DNA from: Persephonella sp964519345
Lineage (GTDB): Bacteria > Aquificota > Aquificia > Aquificales > Hydrogenothermaceae
NCBI GenBank assembly: GCA_964519345.1
Contig: CAZFKX010000016.1
Location: 1 to 18,167 of the forward strand
Direction: 5' to 3'
DNA: 18,167 nt
Shown: positions 1 through 6,705 of the stretch, piece by piece
Layout: every line of letters begins with the position of its first letter
How positions within the stretch are numbered: position 1 is the first letter of the stretch
Program-made: the position numbers and the translations under genes
Notes under the pieces: model-generated
What the model was told of the DNA's origin: nothing
Database searches by the model: none
Seen by the model: the letters and a program-made list of their open reading frames with translations, nothing else

Positions 1-111
1 TCCAGAAAAGTAGAAAAATCCAACTAATATTTTGATTTCATCAGAAAGTGGTATTATCTGTTTCAACCTATTTTCAAGGTTTACAGCGCCTTCGTTTTTT
101 ACTATATACAT
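1..111 (-). CDS. N-terminal fragment of a phospholipase D-like / helicase-type protein (runs off window)
   Basis: Thirty-seven codons are visible from an ATG at 109-111; the gene continues past the left edge. An in-frame TAG twelve to fourteen bases before the run-in to the ATG closes the frame, and this is the first ATG. The peptide contains N-L-E-N-R-L-K, then I-P-L-S-D-E-I-K-I-L-V-G-F-F-Y-F-S-G. That last stretch matches, from memory, the opening beta strand of phospholipase D-like domains found at the N-terminus of large SNF2/DEAD-type helicases, often encoded in defence or accessory loci. It follows bioC by 57 bp on the same strand, so it may be read through from the biotin cluster or have its own promoter. 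Only the first few percent of the protein is visible, so the helicase part is an inference. Confidence 0.55.
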   Translation of the reverse strand, partial: MYIVKNEGAVNLENRLKQIIPLSDEIKILVGFFYFSG

Positions 112-168
112 AAAGAATTCCCGATTTTTCTATAAATTTTAACATTATCAATTCAGTTGTATGATATA

Positions 169-879
169 TTACTTATCATTCAAAAAACTTTTAACAAACA
201 GAAGTCTAAAGTTTAGTACTGATGGTTCTTTGTGTTCTTTGAATTTTCTAACAATCTGTCTTTTTTCTTTTAAACTCTTTTTTCCCGTATTTATCGCAAC
301 TCCTGTTTTATGAAGATGCATAAGAAGATGATAACCGTCGTCAAACTCTTTTTCCATATTTAATATCTTATAATCCGATACTTCAAATTTATATTTGTTT
401 AGCAACTCAAGTATTTTGGAAATAGATGGAAAATCAAACTGGGTCATTCCGAGGATCTTTTCAACAAATTTTAAGCTTCCATTAACAGGTATATTAAAAA
501 TAAAGCTGCCTTTTGGCTTTAAAACTCTTCTGGTCTCTAATATAGTATTCTCAATATCTGTCCAGTGAATAGAAAAATTTGAAACAACAACATCAAAAGA
601 ATTATCTTTCAAAGGCATATTTTCCATATCTGCTGTTAAAGCCCTTTCATTAAATTTTTTGTAATATCTTGCCATCTCGTAAGATATATCTATACCTGTT
701 ATACCTTTCCATTCTGATATCCTGGATATAAAGCCTGTTCCACATCCAATATCAAGAATATTTCCCTCTATATTCCCAGCATAATTTATTAAAATCTCAG
801 CCGCTTTTTTCTGTAAATCAGCTTCTTTATCATAACTTTCTGCAAACCTTGAAAAGGAAAACTTTATAAGAGTCTTCAA
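169..879 (-). CDS. bioC: Malonyl-[ACP] O-methyltransferase (BioC)
   Basis: A cytoplasmic SAM-dependent methyltransferase of 236 residues, close to the usual BioC size of about 250. BioC methylates the free carboxyl of malonyl-ACP so that fatty acid synthesis can extend it to a pimeloyl methyl ester. The N-terminus F-S-R-F-A-E-S-Y-D followed by A-D-L-Q is the BioC signature. SAM motif I is D43-I-G-C-G-T-G49. Later N-S-F-D-V-V-V-S-N-F, V-L-K-P-K-G, N-G-S-L and L-H-K-T-G-V also align with E. coli BioC from memory. The start is TTG at 877-879, with AGAGG upstream and no in-frame ATG before it. It lies 51 bp after the BioH-like esterase gene, its expected pathway partner. Confidence 0.87.
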   Translation of the reverse strand: MKTLIKFSFSRFAESYDKEADLQKKAAEILINYAGNIEGNILDIGCGTGFISRISEWKGITGIDISYEMARYYKKFNERALTADMENMPLKDNSFDVVVSNFSIHWTDIENTILETRRVLKPKGSFIFNIPVNGSLKFVEKILGMTQFDFPSISKILELLNKYKFEVSDYKILNMEKEFDDGYHLLMHLHKTGVAINTGKKSLKEKRQIVRKFKEHKEPSVLNFRLLFVKSFLNDK

Positions 880-930
880 TTTAACCTCTAAGAATCTTTT
901 TAAAAGGAAAACTATTATATCCCATATTAA

Positions 931-1605
931 CTAATAGTTCAGTTCCTGCATTAAAACATTACTGTCCTTTAAAAAGGGGGCATGATCTGATTCAGTAAGT
1001 ATAAGCTTTGAATCTACTATTTTTTTAGAGGCATATACTGATCCTTTATAATTTATAATCCTGTCTTTTTTTCCGTGAATCAAAACAACAGGTAAGTCTA
1101 TTTCTGAAAGTTTATAAGTTAGATCCAAATCAATAAACTCTTTTAACAGTCTTATACTACCTTCCTTCTCTGGGATAGGTATATCTTTAAATTCTTTCCC
1201 TACAGCTGTTTTTCTGAAATTAAAGACAGTCTGAGAAAACCTTTTTTTTAAGGCTATCATAAAGGCTTTTATATACACAGGATCGTGACCCAGTTCTCTA
1301 TGGGAAAATTTTGGAGAAAATCCTATTAATACAAGCTTTTTCAATCTTTTTGGTTTTTTGAGGGCTGTCAAAACCGACAATGTTGCTCCTAACGACCAAC
1401 CTACCAGCAATACATCCTGACTGCTTTTATCAATCTGATAGATAATCTGATCTGTAAAACTCTCAATTATACTTTTATTATCAAAATTATTATTGCCGTT
1501 ATGGAAGGGAAGATCTAAAAAAAATGAATTTTTTTGGTCAAAAAAATCTTTCCATATTTCCCTTGAAAAACTCCAGCCGTGCAAGAATATTTTTCTAATT
1601 TTCAA
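931..1605 (-). CDS. bioH: Alpha/beta hydrolase, probable pimeloyl-[ACP] methyl ester esterase (BioH-like)
   Basis: A 224-residue alpha/beta hydrolase. The oxyanion-hole motif is L-H-G-W near residue 8-11. The nucleophile elbow G-W-S71-L-G is the same as in BioH. The remaining triad members are D181 in H-G-K-K-D and H208 in E-S-D-H-A-P. BioH cleaves the methyl ester of pimeloyl-ACP after BioC-primed elongation, and its place directly before bioC supports that role. Sequence alone does not separate BioH from other non-orthologous esterases that fill this step. The gene overlaps the upstream gene by 11 bp. The likely start is TTG at 1603-1605, but GGAG ends only one base before it, which is too close for normal use. 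Translational coupling, or a rarer start at the ATT two codons on, is possible. Confidence 0.75.
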   Translation of the reverse strand: MKIRKIFLHGWSFSREIWKDFFDQKNSFFLDLPFHNGNNNFDNKSIIESFTDQIIYQIDKSSQDVLLVGWSLGATLSVLTALKKPKRLKKLVLIGFSPKFSHRELGHDPVYIKAFMIALKKRFSQTVFNFRKTAVGKEFKDIPIPEKEGSIRLLKEFIDLDLTYKLSEIDLPVVLIHGKKDRIINYKGSVYASKKIVDSKLILTESDHAPFLKDSNVLMQELNY

Positions 1606-1957
1606 ACTCCGTATAAACCTTTTTTAACTCATTCTGCCAGAAAATTTTTTTACTTTCATCTGTTTTAAACTTTATCTTATAAATTCTTTCAGCCAACTTG
1701 AAAAAACCTACTGAAGGATACCCATCTTTGCTGCTTACAACAACGGATCCCAGCATAGGTTTACCCATTTCTGTATATTTCATACAGATCTTTTGAAGGT
1801 TATGGGTTAGAATAAAAACTGATAAATTTCCTCTCTCAGGTATATTCTTACCGTAATTTTCATTTATTTTCCTTATAAGTTGAGAGTAGGTTATAGTTTT
1901 CTTTGATTTTGCTGTTCTGATAAGTATTTCTTCAATAATATCAATCAATCTTGACAT
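1595..1957 (-). CDS. Conserved-looking hypothetical protein within the biotin cluster
   Basis: A 120-residue cytoplasmic protein with no signal peptide or membrane segment. An N-terminal helix is followed by T-I-T-Y-S-Q-L-I, then a middle strand region G-K-P-M-L-G-S-V-V-V-S followed by D-G-Y-P-S-V-G-F-F, then a charged helical tail. The order T-Y-x-x-L, G-x-P-x-L-x-x-x-V-V and G-x-P-x-x-G-F-F resembles a widespread uncharacterised family of small proteins sometimes found near restriction or mobile genes. I cannot name it with confidence. It overlaps bioW by 17 bp upstream and the BioH-like gene by 11 bp downstream, so the three are almost certainly co-translated. The position suggests a role tied to pimelate or biotin, but nothing in the residues proves it. 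The start is ATG at 1955-1957. Confidence 0.8.
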   Translation of the reverse strand: MSRLIDIIEEILIRTAKSKKTITYSQLIRKINENYGKNIPERGNLSVFILTHNLQKICMKYTEMGKPMLGSVVVSSKDGYPSVGFFKLAERIYKIKFKTDESKKIFWQNELKKVYTEFEN

Positions 1958-2684
1958 CTTGTATCAATACTGCCTTTTCCTGTAAAAATCTATAAAAATC
2001 CTCAATATCAATATGATCTTTAACAAAATAAATCCTTCCACCTTTTTTGCATCCCTCTTTTTTTAGAGGGGTAAACCTATAGTAAATATTTCTAACTGAG
2101 ACGTAACCTGTCGTATAATCTGGTTCATCAGATATACAGTACTCTGCCAGCATATCAGGATATAACATATTTTTCGTTGTCAGGCAGAGCGCATCAGCTG
2201 TTCTTTCTGTAAAACCTCTTTTTATAAGCTTTTGTATAATATATTTCCTGTCTAAATAATCTACCGTTGTTGTCCTGACCCCCCTAAAATGATCAAGTTC
2301 TATCCTTTCTCCTTTTTGATTTACAACCATAGCTCCTCTCATATTGCTTCCATCAGGTGCAGATCCCCTATGGACAAGATCTATAAGTTCCTTTATTTTA
2401 CGATCAGACATTCCTGTCGCTTTTTTTAAAATTTTTACAGCTTTTTCATTTGATTCTTTATAGTCTTTACAGATAAAATTTTTTATCCTGATTGTTTCCT
2501 TGATAACAGTAGGTTTTTCTTTTATTTTTTCAATCTTAATATGAACACTGTCTGGATTTCTTATCTCTGCCTTTCTGTACAGCTCTTTGACGGTGTCTTC
2601 TATCTGCTCTCTTAGAACTATTCTTTCTCCACCTGAAACATGCTTCCCATCTTTAGAAGCTCTCAGCTTTATACTGTAGTACAT
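1941..2684 (-). CDS. bioW: 6-carboxyhexanoate--CoA ligase (pimeloyl-CoA synthetase, BioW)
   Basis: BioW activates free pimelate with ATP and CoA to give pimeloyl-CoA, the acyl donor for BioF in biotin synthesis. The 247 residues match the family length. Family motifs recalled from B. subtilis and Aquifex BioW are all present: Y-S-I-K-L-R-A-S near residues 3-10, K-H-V-S-G-G-E-R at 14-21, M-R-G-A at 115-118, G-V-R at 135-137, and D-E-P-D-Y-T-T-G-Y-V-S at 186-196. I chose ATG at 2682-2684, which shares one base with the lptB stop (TGATG, translational coupling). A GTG one codon upstream (2685-2687) is the alternative. No Shine-Dalgarno is evident. No biotin ring-assembly gene (bioF, A, D, B) is present in the window. 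Sharing a cluster with BioC and a BioH-like esterase is unusual, because these are alternative routes. Confidence 0.93.
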   Translation of the reverse strand: MYYSIKLRASKDGKHVSGGERIVLREQIEDTVKELYRKAEIRNPDSVHIKIEKIKEKPTVIKETIRIKNFICKDYKESNEKAVKILKKATGMSDRKIKELIDLVHRGSAPDGSNMRGAMVVNQKGERIELDHFRGVRTTTVDYLDRKYIIQKLIKRGFTERTADALCLTTKNMLYPDMLAEYCISDEPDYTTGYVSVRNIYYRFTPLKKEGCKKGGRIYFVKDHIDIEDFYRFLQEKAVLIQDVKID

Positions 2685-3418
2685 CACACAAGGGTAAAAT
2701 CTTCGCCTAAGAATATCTTTCTTACTGTTGGATCATTAACAATCTCTTGAGGAGAACCTTCACTTATAACTTTACCATGTGCAATAATATAAGCCCTGTC
2801 TGTAATCCTTAAAGTCTCTCTTACATTATGATCTGTAACTATAACGCCTATATCCCTTTTTACCAGATCCTTTATTAGATTATTTATATCTTTCACCGAT
2901 ACAGGATCAACACCTGCAAAAGGTTCATCTAAGAGTAGAAACGAAGGATTGATAACAAGTGATCTTGCTATCTCAAGTCTTCTCCTCTCTCCACCTGACA
3001 ACGTTGAAGCTTTTTGATCTTTTAAATGGTAAATACCAAAATCCTCAAGTAATGCTTTTCCTTTTTCTTCAATCTCAACAGGATCTTCCGTTCTAAACTG
3101 TAAAAACATAGCAACATTTTCCCATACTGTTAAATCTTTAAATATAGAAGATTCCTGAGGAAGAAAAGATATACCTCTTTTTGCTCTTTCATAAACAGGA
3201 AGTTCCGTTATATCCTCCCCGTTTAGTCTGATAACTCCTTCGTCAGGTTTAATAAAACCAAGAAGACATCTAAAAGTTGTGGTTTTTCCTGCCCCGTTTG
3301 GTCCTAAAAGACCAACTATCTCTCCTTCTTTAACATGCAAAGATATGCCGTCTATAACAGTTCTATCTTTATATCTTTTTTTTATTTTTTCAACTTCTAA
3401 TACTGATAACTGTTCCAT
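2684..3418 (-). CDS. lptB: LPS export ABC transporter ATP-binding protein LptB
   Basis: The cytoplasmic ATPase of the LptBFGC complex, which drives lipopolysaccharide from the inner membrane to the outer membrane. Its presence marks the host as a diderm. It has 244 residues, the usual LptB size. Walker A is G39-P-N-G-A-G-K-T46, the Q-loop glutamine is Q88 in F-L-P-Q-E-S-S-I-F, and the signature is L140-S-G-G-E144. Walker B is L161-L-L-D-E-P166 with catalytic E165, and the switch is H197 in V-T-D-H-N-V-R-E-T. The phrases Q-E-S-S-I-F-K and F-A-G-V-D-P are typical of LptB rather than of the LivF-type relatives. It starts at ATG 3416-3418, seven bases after the aminotransferase stop, and its stop overlaps the bioW start. 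No lptA or lptC is visible. Confidence 0.92.
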   Translation of the reverse strand: MEQLSVLEVEKIKKRYKDRTVIDGISLHVKEGEIVGLLGPNGAGKTTTFRCLLGFIKPDEGVIRLNGEDITELPVYERAKRGISFLPQESSIFKDLTVWENVAMFLQFRTEDPVEIEEKGKALLEDFGIYHLKDQKASTLSGGERRRLEIARSLVINPSFLLLDEPFAGVDPVSVKDINNLIKDLVKRDIGVIVTDHNVRETLRITDRAYIIAHGKVISEGSPQEIVNDPTVRKIFLGEDFTLV

Positions 3419-3425
3419 TCTAATA

Positions 3426-4655
3426 CTATACAGGAACCTCCTTTCTGTGCTTTTTCATAAACTTCTTTATATTTCTAACAGCCTGTCTTATTCTTTTTTT
3501 ATTCTCAACAACAGCAAATCTCACATATCCTTCTCCATGCTCTCCAAATCCAACTCCAGGAGCAACAGCAACGTTTGCTTCTGTCAAAAGAAGTTTGCTA
3601 AATTCTACAGAACCAAGCTGTTGAAATTCCTGAGGTATTTTAGCCCATAAAAACATAGTTGCCTTTGGTTTTTCAACATGCCATCCTGCTTTATTCAGTC
3701 CATCAACCAATACGTCAAGTCTTTCACTATAAGTATCCCTTGCTTTTTCAACAATACTGTAATCACTCTCAAGAGCTATAATACTCGCAACCTGAATGGG
3801 CGTAAACATACCGTAATCAAGATAACTTTTCAGCCTTTTCAGATTATATATAAGAACAGGGTTTCCAAGAACAAAACCCACTCTCCATCCTGCCATAGAG
3901 AATCCTTTTGTAAGAGAATATGTTTCAACAGCTATATCCTTGGCTCCCTCAACCTGCAAAATACTTGGTGCTTGATATCCGTCATAACACAGATCCGCAT
4001 AGGCAAAATCATGAATAACCCACATCCCTTTCTTTTTTGCAAAAGAGATAATCTCCTTAAAGAAGTCAAGGGTAACTGTCATTGTTGTCGGATTATTAGG
4101 AAAGTTAAGAAGTAAAACCTTAGGTTCTGGATAGCTGTCCTCGTAAGATTCATAAATATTTTTCAAAAAGTTTTCCTGTTTTTCCTGATCAGATCCTTCA
4201 AGGGGAAGCGGAACAGTAAGCACAGAAGCTCCTGCAATAACAGGGGCATAGTAATGAATAGGGTATCTTGGACTTGGTACAAGAGCTATATCACCTGGAG
4301 ACAACATTGCAAGCATTAGATGAGATAATCCCTCTTTTGATCCTATTGTAAGTATAGCCTCCTCATCGGGATCAAGCTCAACACCAAATCTTGCTTTATA
4401 AAAGTCTGTTATAGCTTTTCTTAATCTTGGTATTCCCTGAGACATTGAATATCTATGTGTCGTTCTCTTTCTCGCAGATTCACACAGCTTATCAATAACG
4501 TGCTGGGCAGGCTTAAGATCAGGATTTCCCATCCCGAAATCTATAATATCCTCTCCTTCTCTTCTAAGTCTTGCCTTAAGATCATTTACTATTGCAAAAA
4601 CATAATGGGGAAGTCTTTTAATCCTTGGAAATTCAGGATACTTCTTATTTTCCAT
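3426..4655 (-). CDS. alaC: Class I/II PLP aminotransferase, AlaC-like (glutamate-pyruvate type)
   Basis: A fold-type I PLP enzyme of about 409 residues that probably interconverts pyruvate and alanine with glutamate as amino donor. The opening P-R-I-K-R-L-P-H-Y-V-F and D-F-G-M-G-N-P-D are hallmarks of the AlaC/YfdZ branch. Cofactor residues are visible as N-F-P-N-N-P-T, H-D-F-A-Y-A-D, Schiff-base lysine K250 in S-L-T-K-G-F-S-M-A-G-W-R, and the carboxylate-binding arginine in G-Y-V-R-F-A. I preferred ATG at 4653-4655 because GAGG sits five bases before it; a GTG two codons earlier (4659-4661) also opens the frame. It lies 63 bp after the LysM gene, with a tandem repeat in that spacer. Related family members such as diaminopimelate or aspartate aminotransferases are less likely but not excluded. 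Confidence 0.85.
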   Translation of the reverse strand: MENKKYPEFPRIKRLPHYVFAIVNDLKARLRREGEDIIDFGMGNPDLKPAQHVIDKLCESARKRTTHRYSMSQGIPRLRKAITDFYKARFGVELDPDEEAILTIGSKEGLSHLMLAMLSPGDIALVPSPRYPIHYYAPVIAGASVLTVPLPLEGSDQEKQENFLKNIYESYEDSYPEPKVLLLNFPNNPTTMTVTLDFFKEIISFAKKKGMWVIHDFAYADLCYDGYQAPSILQVEGAKDIAVETYSLTKGFSMAGWRVGFVLGNPVLIYNLKRLKSYLDYGMFTPIQVASIIALESDYSIVEKARDTYSERLDVLVDGLNKAGWHVEKPKATMFLWAKIPQEFQQLGSVEFSKLLLTEANVAVAPGVGFGEHGEGYVRFAVVENKKRIRQAVRNIKKFMKKHRKEVPV

Positions 4656-4666
4656 CTCCACCTCAT

Positions 4667-4698
4667 AACAAAATATTAATAAAACAAAATATTAATAA
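4667..4698. repeat. Perfect tandem direct repeat, 2 x 16 bp
   Basis: The 16-mer AACAAAATATTAATAA (plus strand) occurs twice back to back, at 4667-4682 and 4683-4698, with no mismatch. It lies in the 63-bp spacer upstream of the aminotransferase gene, just before its Shine-Dalgarno. It could be a slippage duplication or a pair of sites for a regulator. Confidence 0.85.
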
Positions 4699-4716
4699 GA
4701 TAGTATTTTATCTCAA
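4688..4716 (-). promoter_or_regulatory. Weak candidate promoter for the aminotransferase-lptB-bio segment
   Basis: Read on the minus strand, TTGAGA (4716-4711) is followed after 17 bases by AATATT (4693-4688). The -35 is a fair match and the -10 is poor, and the surrounding region is so AT-rich that chance matches are expected. An internal start here would let the lower half of the long gene train be expressed separately. Confidence 0.25.
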
Positions 4717-4718
4717 TT

Positions 4719-5939
4719 TTATTTTTTATCTATATCTTCTCTATTTTTTAAGAAAACAAGGGGATCAACAGGAACAGTATTCTTCCTTATCTCAAAATAT
4801 ATTCCGCATTTTTCAGAATTGTTAAGAAAACCTACCGTTCCTATACTGTCTCCTTTTTTCACAATCTGTCCATCTTTAACGTATATCTGGTCAATATGTC
4901 CATACACTGTATTAAAGTTGTTTGGATGTTTTATAACTATTAATCTTCCGTAAGCCTTTATACTATCTCCTGCAAATATCACCTTGCCGTCTTCTGCAGC
5001 TTTCACAGGAACACCACATTCCGTCTGAATATCAATACCAAGATGTCTCATCTGAGAATTGTTAATAAAGTTTTTTACAATCTTTCCATCTATAGGCCAT
5101 ATAAACCCAAATGGAACTGATTTCCTTTTAACTATCTCTTCCTCTATGTAAACTACCTTCTTAGGAATTTTTAATCTCTGTCCCGGATATATCGTATATG
5201 GTTTTTTTAGATTATTTAATCTTGCTATTTCTGAGACTGTAGTCCCATATTTTTTTGCAATTTTAGCAAGACTATCTCCTGATTTTACCCTGTACCTTAT
5301 TATTTTCTTTCTTACAATTTTTTTCTGTCTCACTACTACAGAAGATCCTTTATTATTTTTAGACTTTTTTACCGTCTTTCTAACTCCTTCTTTTATACAT
5401 AGTACCTGTCCTACCCTTATTGTGTCGCTTTTTAAGTTGTTTAATCTTTTTATATCCTTTACCCATACCCTGTATTTTTTTGCTATTGTTATAAGACTTT
5501 CGCCTTTTTTCACTTTATGTTTCAACTTACAGTACTTTTTTCCAGTATTTGAGGAAATTTTAGTTTTTTTAGGAATTTTTAATCTCTGTCCTGCTCTAAT
5601 TGTATAAGGCTTTTTTAGGTTGTTAGCCTTTATAATACTTTTTACTGAGACCTTATACTTTTTTGCTATATAGCTTAGATTTTCTCCATACTTTACCCTG
5701 TGAATAGTATAGTCTGAACTGGGAATTTTCAATCTCTGTCCCGGATATATCCTGTAAGGCTTTTTTAAGTTATTCTCCCTTATTATATCCTGAACCGAAA
5801 CCCCAAATTTTCTGGCTATTTTATCTAAACTGTCGCCTGATCTAACTGTGTACTCTTCAGCTAAAATTGAAAAACATAATGTCAGAAATGCCAAAAATAC
5901 AAATCTAATACTGGATTTCAAAATCGGAGAACCCTCCAT
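4719..5939 (-). CDS. Exported LysM-repeat protein with degenerate LytM (M23) domain
   Basis: A 406-residue envelope protein. A signal peptide (hydrophobic core about 12-26, likely cut after A27) is followed by four LysM peptidoglycan-binding repeats at about 30-73, 79-123, 140-182 and 216-259, a basic linker at 183-213, and a LytM/M23-type domain at about 280-400. H299 and D303 of the H-x-x-x-D zinc motif and H348 in Y-G-H are present. The final H-x-H pair, normally in P-H-L-H-F-E, is replaced by C378-G-I-Y381-F-E. Loss of that zinc ligand and catalytic histidine predicts an inactive enzyme, similar in layout to NlpD/EnvC amidase activators. C308 and C378 could form a disulfide. The LysM-coding DNA is itself repetitive. 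ATG 5937-5939 overlaps the acylphosphatase gene by 35 bp; TTG at 5919-5921, with GGAGGG ten bases upstream, is an alternative start. Confidence 0.88.
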   Translation of the reverse strand: MEGSPILKSSIRFVFLAFLTLCFSILAEEYTVRSGDSLDKIARKFGVSVQDIIRENNLKKPYRIYPGQRLKIPSSDYTIHRVKYGENLSYIAKKYKVSVKSIIKANNLKKPYTIRAGQRLKIPKKTKISSNTGKKYCKLKHKVKKGESLITIAKKYRVWVKDIKRLNNLKSDTIRVGQVLCIKEGVRKTVKKSKNNKGSSVVVRQKKIVRKKIIRYRVKSGDSLAKIAKKYGTTVSEIARLNNLKKPYTIYPGQRLKIPKKVVYIEEEIVKRKSVPFGFIWPIDGKIVKNFINNSQMRHLGIDIQTECGVPVKAAEDGKVIFAGDSIKAYGRLIVIKHPNNFNTVYGHIDQIYVKDGQIVKKGDSIGTVGFLNNSEKCGIYFEIRKNTVPVDPLVFLKNREDIDKK

Positions 5940-6174
5940 CTTTATCTATAAATTCGTATCTGAGGTCTGTTACCTCAGCAAGAGGCGGACCATTCTCTAT
6001 AGCAGACATAAACTTTCTTAATACATCTTCGTCACCTTCTGCCATAACCTCAACAGTTCCATCAGGAAGATTCCTGACAAAACCTTTAACTCCAAACTGA
6101 TCAGCTTTTCTTTTAACAAAATATCTAAAACCTACATCCTGGACTGTGCCGGCAAAGACTATATGTAATAACAA
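5905..6174 (-). CDS. acyP: Acylphosphatase
   Basis: A small cytoplasmic hydrolase of acyl phosphates such as carbamoyl phosphate or acetyl phosphate. Its 89 residues fit the family's usual 90-100. The signature G-T-V-Q-D-V-G-F-R contains phosphate-binding R17, and R-N-L-P-D-G-T-V-E-V contains catalytic N35. D13 stands where most members have glycine (V-Q-G-V-G-F-R), a small deviation. The start is TTG at 6172-6174, fixed by a strong AGGAGG six bases upstream. The gene overlaps the start of the LysM gene by up to 35 bp, so the two are translationally linked although no functional tie is obvious. Confidence 0.93.
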   Translation of the reverse strand: MLLHIVFAGTVQDVGFRYFVKRKADQFGVKGFVRNLPDGTVEVMAEGDEDVLRKFMSAIENGPPLAEVTDLRYEFIDKDGGFSDFEIQY

Positions 6175-6180
6175 GATAGC

Positions 6181-6186
6181 CCTCCT
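6181..6186 (-). promoter_or_regulatory. Shine-Dalgarno that fixes the TTG start of the acylphosphatase
   Basis: AGGAGG on the minus strand, a full match to the anti-SD core, lies six bases before the TTG at 6174. It is the clearest evidence that TTG start codons are real in this genome. Confidence 0.8.
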
Positions 6187-6206
6187 GGATATTTTTAAAT
6201 ATTATA

Positions 6207-6704
6207 CTATCTAAGATAACTACTTTTAAGATATTCAAAGAAAATAAATGGTTTGTTTATATCGAAGGATGGATTAAAATCGTAATAATCAGTGATAACA
6301 CCCTTTAAATCAGGACTGTTTTTTAATAAAAGATCTCTATCCTCTGATTTTCTTATAACCTCATACTTATCAATACCGTCAAACCATTTAAACCCTTCCA
6401 GAATCACAAGATCTGGTTTGCCGACAATCAGATTTTCTAAAATAAAATCAGGTGAATATCCCTTTTCAGATCTTACATAAGACGTAATCTTATCAGGCGA
6501 TGCAATTATAACTTGATCTGCACCAGACTGAAACATTTTATAACTATCTTTTCCAGGCGTATCAGTCACAGCCTTTCCCTTTGGATCATGTTTTACGGCT
6601 GTTACTTTATATCCTTCAGATTTCAATATAGAGATTAATTTTGTAATAAATGTAGTTTTACCACTGTTATGGGCACCAACTATACAGATAACTGGAATAT
6701 CCAT
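6207..6704 (-). CDS. mobB: Molybdopterin-guanine dinucleotide biosynthesis adapter protein MobB
   Basis: A cytoplasmic P-loop GTP-binding protein of 165 residues that assists MobA in attaching GMP to molybdopterin for molybdenum or tungsten enzymes. Walker A is G10-A-H-N-S-G-K-T17 right at the N-terminus, as in the family. V-K-H-D, D-S-Y-K-M-F-Q-S-G-A and L-V-I-L-E-G-F-K are the other MobB landmarks. The ATG is separated from the accD stop by a single base, and the end of accD supplies a GGGTTG ribosome-binding stretch. A gap of 32 bp separates it from the acylphosphatase. No other molybdenum cofactor gene is present, so this placement is dispersed rather than part of a mo- cluster. Confidence 0.92.
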   Translation of the reverse strand: MDIPVICIVGAHNSGKTTFITKLISILKSEGYKVTAVKHDPKGKAVTDTPGKDSYKMFQSGADQVIIASPDKITSYVRSEKGYSPDFILENLIVGKPDLVILEGFKWFDGIDKYEVIRKSEDRDLLLKNSPDLKGVITDYYDFNPSFDINKPFIFFEYLKSSYLR

Positions 6705-6705
6705 A

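Noticed and set aside
880..930. Short open frame starting at an ATG just upstream of bioC
   Set aside because: It ends after about fourteen codons at the bioC ribosome-binding site and has no ribosome-binding site of its own; no evidence for a leader peptide role.
3279..4115. Plus-strand open frames antisense to lptB and the aminotransferase
   Set aside because: They mirror confirmed genes, have low-complexity translations and no ribosome-binding site.
4700..4718. Hairpin AGATA-loop-TATCT after the LysM gene as a terminator
   Set aside because: The stem is only five A/T-rich base pairs; too weak to call.
5161..5775. Repeated short DNA units that could suggest a CRISPR-like or mobile repeat
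   Set aside because: They are in frame and encode the conserved P-G-Q-R-L-K-I-P segments of the LysM repeats, so protein repetition explains them.
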